A stretch of DNA of 42,754 bases from Acidobacteriota bacterium (lineage in GTDB: Bacteria > Acidobacteriota > UBA6911): contig JAFGSS010000060.1 of assembly GCA_016934555.1 (NCBI GenBank), positions 1 to 42,754 on the forward strand. The letters run 5' to 3'. Positions 21,334 to 29,839 of the stretch are shown piece by piece; the first letter of the stretch is position 1, and each line of letters opens with the position of its first letter. The notes below the pieces were generated by a model. It was not told the origin of the DNA. It was given only the letters and a program-made list of their open reading frames with translations, and did not search any database. The position numbers were made by a program, and so were the translations under genes.

Positions 21334-21737
21334 AGATGGACACTCTCAGGATGGCCCTGAAATCGGCCGATGACAAAAAGGCTCACGACTGCGTGGCCCT
21401 GGATATTTCCGGAATCGCCTCCTTCGCCAGCCGATTCCTGATCGTCACCGGCGATTCCTCCCGGCAGAACCAGGCCATCGCCGATGAGATCGAGAAGACC
21501 CTGGCCGGGGCGGGGGTGCGGCCGGAGCACGTGGAAGGCTACCGGAACGCGGAATGGATCCTGCTCGATTACGGCGACCTGGTCGTGCACATCTTCTCCC
21601 GGACGGCCCGGACCTACTACGACCTCGAGAGGCTGTGGCGCGACGGCCGTCGGCTGGACGTCGAGCGTCTCCTCGCCGACCCGGCGGCCAAGGCCCCGAA
21701 GGCCCCGAAGGCGCCGAAGACTGCAAAGCAGGGGTGA
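21330..21737 (+). CDS. rsfS: Ribosome silencing factor RsfS
   Basis: ALDISGIASFASRFLIVTGDSSRQNQAIADEIEKTL...VEGYRNAEWILLDYGDLVVHIFSRTARTYYDLERLW. Confidence 0.95.
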   Translation: MKMDTLRMALKSADDKKAHDCVALDISGIASFASRFLIVTGDSSRQNQAIADEIEKTLAGAGVRPEHVEGYRNAEWILLDYGDLVVHIFSRTARTYYDLERLWRDGRRLDVERLLADPAAKAPKAPKAPKTAKQG

Positions 21738-21751
21738 CCTTCGGATCCGCC

Positions 21752-22228
21752 ATGCAGATCAAGGTTTTCTGGGTCGGGAAAACGAAGCATCCTTCCCTGA
21801 GGTCTCTCCAGGAGGACTATCTCGGGAGGATCCGGCGCTGGCTCCCGTGCGAGACCGTTGAAATCCGGGATCTCGCCGGGAGGAGATCGCTCTCTCCCGC
21901 GGAACTCGTGGCCGGTGAAGGCGCCGCCATCGCCAGGCGGCTGCCGGCGGCCGGGCGCGTCATTGCCCTGGATGAGGGGGGGGCCGAATATTCGTCGGGG
22001 GATTTCGCGCGCTGGCTGGAATCGGAGCAGAACTCCGGCATCCAGTCGCTCTCTTTCGTGATCGGCGGTCCCGCCGGGCTCGACCGCGTCATCACCCGGC
22101 GCGCGGACCGGGTCCTGTCCCTGGGCAGGATGACCTGGACCCACGACATGAGCCGCGTTCTGCTGCTGGAACAGATCTATCGGGCGCTGTGCATCCTGCA
22201 CAACGTTCCCTACCACCGGGGGGACTGA
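21752..22228 (+). CDS. rlmH: 23S rRNA (pseudouridine1915-N3)-methyltransferase RlmH
   Basis: MQIKVFWVGKTKHPSLRSLQEDYLGRIRRW; VIALDEGGAEYSSGDFARWL; SFVIGGPAGLDRVI; LSLGRMTWTHDMSRVLLLEQIYRALCILHNVPYHRGD. Confidence 0.96.
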   Translation: MQIKVFWVGKTKHPSLRSLQEDYLGRIRRWLPCETVEIRDLAGRRSLSPAELVAGEGAAIARRLPAAGRVIALDEGGAEYSSGDFARWLESEQNSGIQSLSFVIGGPAGLDRVITRRADRVLSLGRMTWTHDMSRVLLLEQIYRALCILHNVPYHRGD

Positions 22229-22239
22229 CCGTACCGGCC

Positions 22240-23022
22240 ATGGTTTCCATTCCGCGCGTGGAGACACCCAGGGACCTGCCTGATTCCGCGATCCGGAAGC
22301 TGGTGGACGGACTGCTCAACCTGGCCTACCCGGAAGCGTGCGCCCTCTGCGGCGCCCCCTTGTCGCGCAGCCGCGAATGCGGCGTCTGCGGCGCTTGCTG
22401 GGACCGGGTCCTCGAGCTCCGGATCGGCACCCCCCGGTGTGCCTCCTGCGGGTTGCCCCTCCCCGGTTTCGACGCCGACCCGGCCCCCCTCTGCCTCGAG
22501 TGCCTGCGCCGGCTCCCCCCGTTTGCGGGGGCGCGCTCCTGGGGCCATTACTCCGCCCAGCTGCGGGGGGTGATCCACGCGCTCAAGTTCGGGGGGAAAC
22601 GGAACCTGGCCGACTGCCTGGGGCCGCTGATGGCGGCGGCGTTTCTCGAAGCGTGGCGGAAGGAGGATTTCGACGCCATCGCCGCGGTGCCGCTCTACCG
22701 GAGCCGGAAACTCGAACGGGGGTTCAACCAGTCGGAGCTCCTGGCGGCGTCGCTCGGGCGGGTCCTCGGTATCCCCCGCATCCGCGCCCTCGGCCGCACG
22801 AAGTCCACTCTCCCCCAGGTCGGGCTCGGCGACGCCGACCGTTGGGCCAACGTCCGGGGCGCCTTCGAGTGCACCCTCCCCCGGGGGGTCCAGGGGAAGC
22901 GCCTCCTGCTGGTGGACGACGTGATGACGACGGGGGCCACGGTCTCGAGCGCGGCCGGGGCACTCCTCGGGGCGGGCGCCCTGAGGGTTTCCGTGCTGAC
23001 GGCGGCGCGCGCCGTTCTCTAG
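22240..23022 (+). CDS. ComF family protein (phosphoribosyltransferase with N-terminal zinc-ribbon cysteines)
   Basis: CALCGAPLSRSRECGVCGACW...CASCGLPLPGF; ALKFGGKRNLADCLG; PLYRSRKLERGFNQSELLA; KRLLLVDDVMTTGATVSSAAGAL (PRPP motif). Confidence 0.9.
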   Translation: MVSIPRVETPRDLPDSAIRKLVDGLLNLAYPEACALCGAPLSRSRECGVCGACWDRVLELRIGTPRCASCGLPLPGFDADPAPLCLECLRRLPPFAGARSWGHYSAQLRGVIHALKFGGKRNLADCLGPLMAAAFLEAWRKEDFDAIAAVPLYRSRKLERGFNQSELLAASLGRVLGIPRIRALGRTKSTLPQVGLGDADRWANVRGAFECTLPRGVQGKRLLLVDDVMTTGATVSSAAGALLGAGALRVSVLTAARAVL

Positions 23023-23029
23023 GCCGGGC

Positions 23030-23407
23030 CTAACGGGAGGTTTTTTTCTTGGGGCGGTATTTCTTGAGCATCTCCTCGAAACGCTCCTTCTGGGTCCCCC
23101 TCAGGATCGCCCGGATCTTGTCGTCCGACTCGTCGCGGATGGACTCGTACCGGGGCTTGAATTCCTTGTTGAGTCCCCTGTACTGAGACCGGCTTTGCTC
23201 GAAAATCGCCTTGAGCGCCTCCTGCTGACCGGCGTCGAGTTCGAGTTCCCGCGTCAGGGCGTCCATGACCTCCTGGGCCGTGATCGAACCGGAGGTCTTC
23301 GCGGGCTGCAGGTGCCCCTGGTACAGGCAGTGCCCCACCCAGCCGGACACCCCCCCCATGACGAAGAAAAGACACCATAACAACGCGATACTCAGCCTGG
23401 AATTCAT
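23030..23407 (-). CDS. Small membrane-anchored periplasmic protein, Spy/CpxP-like (hypothetical)
   Basis: MNSRLSIALLWCLFFVMGGVSGWVGHCLYQG TM anchor, then LTRELELDAGQQEALKAIFEQSRSQYRGL...ILRGTQKERFEEMLKKYRPKKK, reminiscent of periplasmic heavy-metal-sensor-like proteins. Confidence 0.6.
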   Translation of the reverse strand: MNSRLSIALLWCLFFVMGGVSGWVGHCLYQGHLQPAKTSGSITAQEVMDALTRELELDAGQQEALKAIFEQSRSQYRGLNKEFKPRYESIRDESDDKIRAILRGTQKERFEEMLKKYRPKKKTSR

Positions 23408-23428
23408 CTCATCGGGTCCCCATACTCG

Positions 23429-23893
23429 TTAACGTGAGGCGATGGCGGTCAGAACGCTTTCATAGGTGATGTCCGTCTGCTCGGCCACCAGCATCCGATG
23501 CGACTGATCATCCGACAGGTACACCCCGTCATAGTCCCGGAACAGCGCCGCGTCGGGCGCCCGCATCTGCAGATAGGCGAAGGCCGCGAGCAGCGCGAGC
23601 GTGACGCCGGCCAGGGTCGGAATCATCCGGTGCGCCAACGTCTGGACGGAAGTCCAGAGGGCCATCCCCGGGGACTCCTCCTCGATGCGGGCCCGCACCC
23701 CCTGGCAGAACCAGGGAGAGGGGGTGATCGGAGTGCTCGATCGCGCGACCAGCGAGGGGATCCGGAGCAGCCGGTATTCCCGGAGGCATGAGGCGCAACC
23801 GGCCAGGTGTTCTTCCAGCCGGGCGTCCTCGTCGCCTGAAAGCTCGGCGTCGATCTTGCGAAACAGCAGGTCTCGTGCGGTTTTGCATTTCAT
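23429..23893 (-). CDS. Anti-sigma-factor-like zf-HC2 membrane protein
   Basis: MKCKTARDLLFRKIDAELSGDEDARLEEHLAGCASCLREYRLL (HxxxCxxC zinc-binding anti-sigma motif), TM segment LAGVTLALLAAFAYLQM. Confidence 0.75.
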   Translation of the reverse strand: MKCKTARDLLFRKIDAELSGDEDARLEEHLAGCASCLREYRLLRIPSLVARSSTPITPSPWFCQGVRARIEEESPGMALWTSVQTLAHRMIPTLAGVTLALLAAFAYLQMRAPDAALFRDYDGVYLSDDQSHRMLVAEQTDITYESVLTAIASR

Positions 23894-24049
23894 ACGCCCC
23901 CCTTTCCTCCTGAAATAAGAATTACGTCGGCGGTTCAGCGTTATTTCGGTCTTCTTTCCTTTTCAAGCGCTGCCAGCCATTTAGCCACAGACGGGGAAAC
24001 GGATCAACAGCAACCTTCGCCTTCTGAAGGATCTGCCTAGAGGATCCGT

Positions 24050-25087
24050 CTAAAGGATCAGCATGCAGTCCCCGTAGCTGTAAAACCGGTACTCTTCGGC
24101 TATCGCCTCGCGGTAGCAGTCGAGTATCCGTTCCCTGCCGGCGAAGGCGCAGACCAGCATGAAGAGGGTGGAGCGGGGGAGGTGAAAATTGGTGATCAAC
24201 CCGTCGAGCATCCTGAACTCGAAGCCCGGGTAAATGAAAAGGTTACAGTATCCCGAGGACTCCCGCCCGAGTGGCTCCTCCTGCCGGGCCAGGTACTCCA
24301 GGCATCGCGTGGAGGTGGTGCCCACCGCCACCAGGCGGCGTCCCTCCGCCTTATGGGCGCGGATCCGGCCGGCGGTGGCGGCGTCGATGCTGTAGTACTC
24401 CGGCTCCATCCGGTGCTCTTCCACGATCTCGCTCCGCACCGGTTTGAAAGTTCCGTAGCCCACGTGCAGGAGCAGTTCGCAGACGGGCACCCCTCCGGCT
24501 GCGAGGCGGTCGAGGACCTCCGGGGTGAAATGCAGGCCCGCCGTCGGCGCGGCCACCGACCCGCTCCGGTCGGCGTACACGGTCTGGTACCGGAGCCGGT
24601 CCGCACCCAGGTCGCCGTGCCGTTCCCTCCGGATATAGGGGGGGAGCGGGGGCTCGCCGATCCGCTCGAACACCTCCCGCAGCCCTTCGGCCCGGTCGAA
24701 ACGCAGCACCCTCCCGCCGGAGGCCGCCACCTCCAGGACGCGGGCGGAGAGGGGGCCGATCCTCAGCTCCTGCCCCGGCGGGGCCTTGCGCCCCGGCTTG
24801 ACCAGGGCCAGCCAGTCCCCCGGCCGCACCTCCTCCAGCAGCAGGACCTCGATCTCCTCCGCTTTTCCGGGGCGGGACGCCCGCTGCCGGGCGGGAAACA
24901 CCCGGGTGTTGTTGACGACCAGAAAATGCCCGGGACCCAGGATATCCGGGAGGTCGCGAAACCGGAGGTGTTCCCGCCGCCCGCTGTCGCGCCACACGAC
25001 CATCATGCGGGACTGGTCCCGCTCGGGGGCGGGGTTCTGGGCGATCAGGCGGTCGGGCAAATCGAAGTCGAAATCGTCGAGTCTCAT
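24050..25087 (-). CDS. queA: tRNA preQ1(34) S-adenosylmethionine ribosyltransferase-isomerase
   Basis: MRLDDFDFDLPDRLIAQNPAPERDQSRMMV; LVVNNTRVFPARQ; YQTVYADRSGSVAAPTAGLHFTPEVL; LHVGYGTFKPV; ITNFHLPRSTLFMLVCAFAGRE. Confidence 0.97.
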   Translation of the reverse strand: MRLDDFDFDLPDRLIAQNPAPERDQSRMMVVWRDSGRREHLRFRDLPDILGPGHFLVVNNTRVFPARQRASRPGKAEEIEVLLLEEVRPGDWLALVKPGRKAPPGQELRIGPLSARVLEVAASGGRVLRFDRAEGLREVFERIGEPPLPPYIRRERHGDLGADRLRYQTVYADRSGSVAAPTAGLHFTPEVLDRLAAGGVPVCELLLHVGYGTFKPVRSEIVEEHRMEPEYYSIDAATAGRIRAHKAEGRRLVAVGTTSTRCLEYLARQEEPLGRESSGYCNLFIYPGFEFRMLDGLITNFHLPRSTLFMLVCAFAGRERILDCYREAIAEEYRFYSYGDCMLIL

Positions 25088-25117
25088 GGGAGTGCCGTCA
25101 GGCGCGGGGAGCCCCCG

Positions 25118-26002
25118 CTATTTTTTTGGGGTAACGAAGGTGGAGCCCGAGACGCTGACGCCGATCCAGTGGAACTGGGCGGAAAAGTTGGCGCCGTAGA
25201 GCAGGATCAGGTTGGACGTGTAGACCCAGGCCAGGAGGGCGATGACGGCCCCCATCCGGCCGTACACCCGCTGGTAGTCGAAGAACGGGACCACCTTCAA
25301 AAAAATCATGCTGCCGATCTCCCAGAGGACGGTGGAGACCAGGGCCCCCGAGAAAGCCTCCTTCCAGAAAACCTTGCAGTGCGGGGTCCATTTGAACACC
25401 GAGGCGAAGACGAGTACGGCCAGCAGCAGCCCCGCCCCGAGCAGGACGAAGTACCAGAACCAGCCGAGAATGTAGGACGCCTGTTCGGAGACGGCGATAT
25501 GGGCGGCCGCCCGGACCCGGGCGGCGCTGATGAAGGCGGTGATGGCGGCCGAACTCAGCAGGCTGATGCCCCCCATGGCCATCAGCAGGAAGGTGCGCAG
25601 CCGGCTCTCCCAGAAGGTGCGCTGGTTGGGGATGTCCCAGGCGCGGTTGATGGAACTCTCGATGAAAGTGAAAATCCAGGAGGAGGCCCAGACCACCACC
25701 ACGATGCAGCCGAGGAGGACGGGGGTGGAGGGGGCGACGATCTCCTCGAGGTTGGAGGTGAGGAACTGGCGCGACCCGGGGAAGAGGTCGACGATGCTCT
25801 GGATGACGAAATTATGAAGATCGAGCCACCCCAGGAAGGTGTCGGCCAGGGTGATGATGGTCAGGATGGCGGGAAAGAGGGCCAGCAGGGTGAAATAGGA
25901 AATCCCCGCGGCGTCCCGGGGCGCCTCGTGCCGCAGCATCATGCGGCCGACCGAGGCGAAAGATCGCCCCATCTGCCGGAAATAGCGGATCCTCGATTCC
26001 AT
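25118..26002 (-). CDS. YihY/virulence factor BrkB family membrane protein
   Basis: APRDAAGISYFTLLALFPAILTI; WASSWIFTFIESSINRAWDI; GALVSTVLWEIGSMIF; VYGRMGAVIALLAWVYTSNLILLYGANFSAQF. Confidence 0.92.
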   Translation of the reverse strand: MESRIRYFRQMGRSFASVGRMMLRHEAPRDAAGISYFTLLALFPAILTIITLADTFLGWLDLHNFVIQSIVDLFPGSRQFLTSNLEEIVAPSTPVLLGCIVVVVWASSWIFTFIESSINRAWDIPNQRTFWESRLRTFLLMAMGGISLLSSAAITAFISAARVRAAAHIAVSEQASYILGWFWYFVLLGAGLLLAVLVFASVFKWTPHCKVFWKEAFSGALVSTVLWEIGSMIFLKVVPFFDYQRVYGRMGAVIALLAWVYTSNLILLYGANFSAQFHWIGVSVSGSTFVTPKK

Positions 26003-26197
26003 GGCTGAGAGTGTATAGCACCCCGCCGTGCAAGTACAATAGGCCGCCGCCCGGCGTCCCGGGCGGCAAAGGGCGTCATGGCCCTGCCCGCGGCCCGCTC
26101 CGTGTGGTACACTTTCAGGTTTTGCCGCGGGGGTGCGCGACGGGTGTCCATGGTCCCGCGGCTGTCATGCGGCCCGCACGGGCCGTCCGGGGGACAG

Positions 26198-26758
26198 ATG
26201 CAAGACCTGATTGAAAAGATACTGGTGGGACTCGGGGAGGATCCGAACCGCGAAGGGCTGCAGGGAACGCCGCGGCGCATGGAGCAGGCGCTCCGGTTCC
26301 TGACCAGCGGCTACGGCCAGAAGCCGGAAGAGGTGCTCAACAACGCGCTGTTCGAGGTCCAATACGACGAGATGGTGGTGGTGTCGAACATCGACTTTTA
26401 CAGCATGTGCGAGCACCACGTGCTCCCCTTCTTCGGCAAATGCCACGTGGGCTACCTTCCCGACAAGAAAGTCATCGGCATCAGCAAGATCGCGCGCCTG
26501 GTGGAGATGTACAGCCGGCGGCTGCAGGTGCAGGAACGGCTGACCACCCAGATCGCCAAGACCATCGAGGACACGATCAAGCCCCTCGGCGTCGGCGTCA
26601 TCATCGAGGCGCAGCACATGTGCATGATGATGCGGGGGGTCCAGAAGCAGAACTCGCGCGCCACCACCAGCTCGATGCGCGGCACCTTCCGCAAGTCGGT
26701 GCAGACCCGGATGGAGTTCCTCGACCTCGTCTTCAAGAACGGCCAACGGAACGGATAG
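26198..26758 (+). CDS. folE: GTP cyclohydrolase I
   Basis: [111 protein letters not shown]. Confidence 0.98.
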   Translation: MQDLIEKILVGLGEDPNREGLQGTPRRMEQALRFLTSGYGQKPEEVLNNALFEVQYDEMVVVSNIDFYSMCEHHVLPFFGKCHVGYLPDKKVIGISKIARLVEMYSRRLQVQERLTTQIAKTIEDTIKPLGVGVIIEAQHMCMMMRGVQKQNSRATTSSMRGTFRKSVQTRMEFLDLVFKNGQRNG

Positions 26759-26773
26759 CCGCCGTTTCGGAAG

Positions 26774-28069
26774 TCAGCCGAGGAGCGCCGGGCGCCCCTT
26801 GCGGATCTCCCACGCCATCAGGGCGTACATGGGGACGTACTCGACCAGCAGCGCCCAGACGGGCTCGTGGACGGGGTGGAAGGCGTAGGCTATGTAGGAC
26901 AGAAACGCCGCCGCGGTCCAGTAGAGCATGAAGGCGTAGGGGAAGAAGGGGAGCGCCAGCGCGGCCCAGGAAAGGTACCACGGGTGCACCGTGGTGGCCA
27001 GGCAGAGGTCGGCCGTCATCAGCCAGAAGCCGGCGTGCACGAGATTGCGGGCGTCCCGCTGCGGGAATTTCAGGTAGATGCCGACCGCGACCGCCACCAG
27101 CAGCGCCCCGAGCCAGGGGCCGATGAGCTTGTCCCACGACTGCTCGAACCCGGCGCGCCCCACGAACCGGACGAGGTAGTGGATTGAGGCGTTGAACTCG
27201 AAAAGCCGGAAATAGAGCCCGAGCGAGGAGAGATAGCGACAGAAGGAATCGACGTTGAAGTAGACGAGCATCAGCCCGATCCCCGCCCCGAATCCGGCCC
27301 ATTGCGCCTTCCACCCCGCGCGGCGCGCGTAGAGCGGAAACCAGAGCGCCGGGTGGAGCTTGGCCAGCACGGCGCCCGCGTAACCCGCCATCGCCCATGC
27401 CTTCTTCCCGAGCGAAAGCGCCCATACCGAGAGCAGGATCAGGAGCATCATCGCGCTGTCGGAGTGCCCGGAGTGGGCAAACTCGAAGATGAAAAACGGG
27501 TTCCAGGCCGCGAGGAGCAGAAACCGGAGCGGCCGCCCCCACAGGATCAGCAACCTCCACGTCACGAGCAAAGCCAGGAACTCGCAGAGAGCGAAGACGG
27601 CCTTCATGCCTGTCACGCTCGGCCCGAACAGCCCCCAGGAAATGCGGAACAGGACCTGCGACAGGGGAGGGTAGGCCGTAACGTACGGCTTGGAGTTGAT
27701 CATCGGGTAGATGGTGTCCTCCCGATAACGCTCGAGTTGGGGTGCGTTGGGAGGATAGGCGTAGGGATTGACCCCCAGCGCGGCGATGCGCGCGTCCCAC
27801 AGGTAGCGGTAGACGTCCTCGCTCTGGTACGGGGGCGCGGGGAGCACGATGAGGCGGAAGAGGAGGGCGAACCCGAGCACCAGCGCCGGGGCATGCCGCC
27901 CCCCTTCGGGAAAGCGGGAAAACGCCAGGAGCCCCAGGCCGAACGCAATAGAAATCAGGATCAGAAACGCCGCCGTATTCTCCCGCAGCGGCCCGAGCGA
28001 ACAGACCGCGACCCAGGCCACTGCCTGCGCCGCCCCGATCCCCCCGAGTTCCCACAGCCGCTTCCGCAT
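26774..28069 (-). CDS. GT-C fold polyprenol-phosphate-dependent glycosyltransferase-like membrane protein
   Basis: Polytopic; PPYQSEDVYRYLWDARIAALGVNPYAYPPNAPQL; VTAYPPLSQVLFR; HSGHSDSAMMLLILLSVWAL; AKLHPALWFPLYARR; TVHPWYLSW. Typical of the MptA/B-like/GT87-like group. Confidence 0.75.
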   Translation of the reverse strand: MRKRLWELGGIGAAQAVAWVAVCSLGPLRENTAAFLILISIAFGLGLLAFSRFPEGGRHAPALVLGFALLFRLIVLPAPPYQSEDVYRYLWDARIAALGVNPYAYPPNAPQLERYREDTIYPMINSKPYVTAYPPLSQVLFRISWGLFGPSVTGMKAVFALCEFLALLVTWRLLILWGRPLRFLLLAAWNPFFIFEFAHSGHSDSAMMLLILLSVWALSLGKKAWAMAGYAGAVLAKLHPALWFPLYARRAGWKAQWAGFGAGIGLMLVYFNVDSFCRYLSSLGLYFRLFEFNASIHYLVRFVGRAGFEQSWDKLIGPWLGALLVAVAVGIYLKFPQRDARNLVHAGFWLMTADLCLATTVHPWYLSWAALALPFFPYAFMLYWTAAAFLSYIAYAFHPVHEPVWALLVEYVPMYALMAWEIRKGRPALLG

Positions 28070-28164
28070 CGGGTCAATATACTGTAACCACCACCGGAAT
28101 TCCCGACGATTTTGGGCAATACGTCAGTGGAGTGGCGGGCGCGGGACTTGTTATCCAGCGTCGC

Positions 28165-28370
28165 CCGATGCCAACTATGACAGCAGGGCTCCGCAAAAGT
28201 TTACCGGCAAAGAACGGGATGCGGAGACGGGACTGGATTACTTCGGGGCGAGGTACTGCTCGGCAGCGCAGGGGAGGTTTCTAAGCGCCGATCTGCCATT
28301 GATTGCGCAGAAGGTCGATCTTCCTCAGAGTTGGAATCTATACAGCAACGTTAGAAAGAACCCGCTGATC
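28165..28370 (+). pseudogene. Truncated RHS repeat-associated core remnant
   Basis: Frame +: YDSRAPQKFTGKERDAETGLDYFGARYCSAAQGRFLSADLPLIAQKVDLPQSWNLYSNVRKNPLI, matching the RHS core consensus KFTGKERDxETGLDYFGARYY; no upstream Rhs gene, abrupt loss of homology after NPLI. Confidence 0.85.
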
Positions 28371-28392
28371 CTTCCTGGGTTTGCAGTTTATC

Positions 28393-29238
28393 CTACTTAC
28401 GCATCCTTCTCCTGACCCCTGCCAACCCAATCAGGCCAAGGCCAAGAAGCAGCATGGTTGATGGTTCAGGAATTGTCGGATTAGGAGATGGTTCCGGGCC
28501 ATCCTTAATCATCGGTGTCAATCTAAAGTTTTGGGTAGTCATAAGAGTGGACACTGCACTTCCATCACCATGCACATAGGATTCTAAACTTACTCCTAAA
28601 TATCCTGTAACCACAAAATAATAAGGATCGCCGACCGGAAATACTCCCAAAGAAAAAGACCCTGATTTTTCTATCGTATCGCCTTTTACCGCATAAAGCT
28701 CCGCTTCCTGTTCATCAAGAGCTTCATAGTATACGTCAGAGTATCCATCTTTAAATTCGTTAAAGTATCCATCTTTGTTAACTCCGTAAACATCGCCATT
28801 CATATAACTTTTTGCGTATGACCATGAATAGGAGGAAAAAGGGTCTGCTACCGTGCTATACAGCAATGGCTGAGTAAAAAAACTCCAATTGGCAATAATC
28901 TCCGCCTCTGCTCCGGGGTCACCGTTAATATGGGCCCGCATCTGCCAAAATTGCCCTTCCTGGGCTGAGGAAAAAGAGGCAAAGTCCCACAACAAGCAAT
29001 CCAACTCTGAATTGTCTGCGCTGGCCGTTCCCAATGCAAATGTCGCTACAGAAACCCCTCCCTCAAGGGTAGAACCATAAGATGTTCCGCCAGTAATTTC
29101 CCAATCTCCGTTTGCATGAATTGAGGGAGAAAACACCTCGAAGCTATCCACGTCAATGAATACAATCGCGGATGCCGTGCCGGGGAGAAACCCACAGATC
29201 AAAACGGCTGCAACGCTAATTTCTATTATAGTACGCAT
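28393..29238 (-). CDS. PEP-CTERM sorting domain-containing secreted protein
   Basis: Signal peptide MRTIIEISVAAVLICGFLPGTASA; C-terminus IPEPSTMLLLGLGLIGLAGVRRRMRK is a textbook PEP-CTERM tripartite signal; AT-richer codon usage than neighbours. Confidence 0.93.
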   Translation of the reverse strand: MRTIIEISVAAVLICGFLPGTASAIVFIDVDSFEVFSPSIHANGDWEITGGTSYGSTLEGGVSVATFALGTASADNSELDCLLWDFASFSSAQEGQFWQMRAHINGDPGAEAEIIANWSFFTQPLLYSTVADPFSSYSWSYAKSYMNGDVYGVNKDGYFNEFKDGYSDVYYEALDEQEAELYAVKGDTIEKSGSFSLGVFPVGDPYYFVVTGYLGVSLESYVHGDGSAVSTLMTTQNFRLTPMIKDGPEPSPNPTIPEPSTMLLLGLGLIGLAGVRRRMRK

Positions 29239-29389
29239 AAAGAAACCCCCCTTCCATGGTTACATTTTGGGCATAAGCATGGTGTAACCTAATAAGTATC
29301 AGGGCGAGTCCAGCGACAAGCATAGTGACCCCATCCAGTGTCCCTTGAATAATCGTGTCTCTTACGATTGAATTATTCTTTTCAATCAT
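29216..29389 (-). CDS. Putative 57-aa small membrane/secreted protein overlapping the PEP-CTERM gene start
   Basis: Minus strand: AGAAAGGAGATATCCCA-ATG..., MIEKNNSIVRDTIIQGTLDGVTMLVAGLALILIRLHHAYAQNVTMEGGFLYAYYNRN*. Good SD, one hydrophobic segment; shorter than the ORF-track cutoff. Overlaps 28393..29238 by 23 nt in another frame. Confidence 0.5.
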   Translation of the reverse strand: MIEKNNSIVRDTIIQGTLDGVTMLVAGLALILIRLHHAYAQNVTMEGGFLYAYYNRN

Positions 29390-29710
29390 TGGGATATCTC
29401 CTTTCTAGGGAGGGACCCCGCTGGGAACGCCGGTGCTGCCCCAGAGGCTATAGTCGTCTTGAGCCAATGGGTAGGATTTACTGATCAGGCTGAAACTTAT
29501 CGATTCAGTTTTCGCCGGCGATGGCGCGACAAACACCATCTTACTCACCCGAAGGTCAAAAGGGCTAGGTTGATAGGCTTGCTACGGGAATCAAATTCAT
29601 TGTCTTATGTGAGCTCTCACATTAAGCGGAAGTCAAGGTAAAAATGAACAGGCGTTTACCATCGTTTAGCTCCACTGGACGCACTGATCGCTAACGATAT
29701 CGCCGATGAT

Positions 29711-29830
29711 TCAGGCGGTTCTGGGCAAGGAGGCCTCGACGGCATCGGGAACGGAGATGCGGACGGACCAGTCTTTGGGATAGACGTAGCCTTCGCCGCT
29801 TTCATCGATGATCCTGATGTCGCCGTCCTG
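29711..29830 (-). pseudogene. 5'-truncated fragment of a small hypothetical protein gene
   Basis: Reading TAA|QDGDIRIIDESGEGYVYPKDWSVRISVPDAVEASLPRTA* : in-frame stop immediately upstream and no start codon; sequence resembles small conserved proteins with an 'IRIIDESGEDYLYP' motif (from memory). Confidence 0.5.
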
Positions 29831-29839
29831 TTAAGTGGC

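Noticed and set aside
24182-26008. 608-aa plus-strand ORF antisense to queA and yihY
   Set aside because: Both opposing genes are clear family members; the translation is low complexity.
29459-29641. 60-aa plus-strand ORF in the AT-rich spacer
   Set aside because: No SD, no family resemblance, Arg/Lys-rich chance frame.
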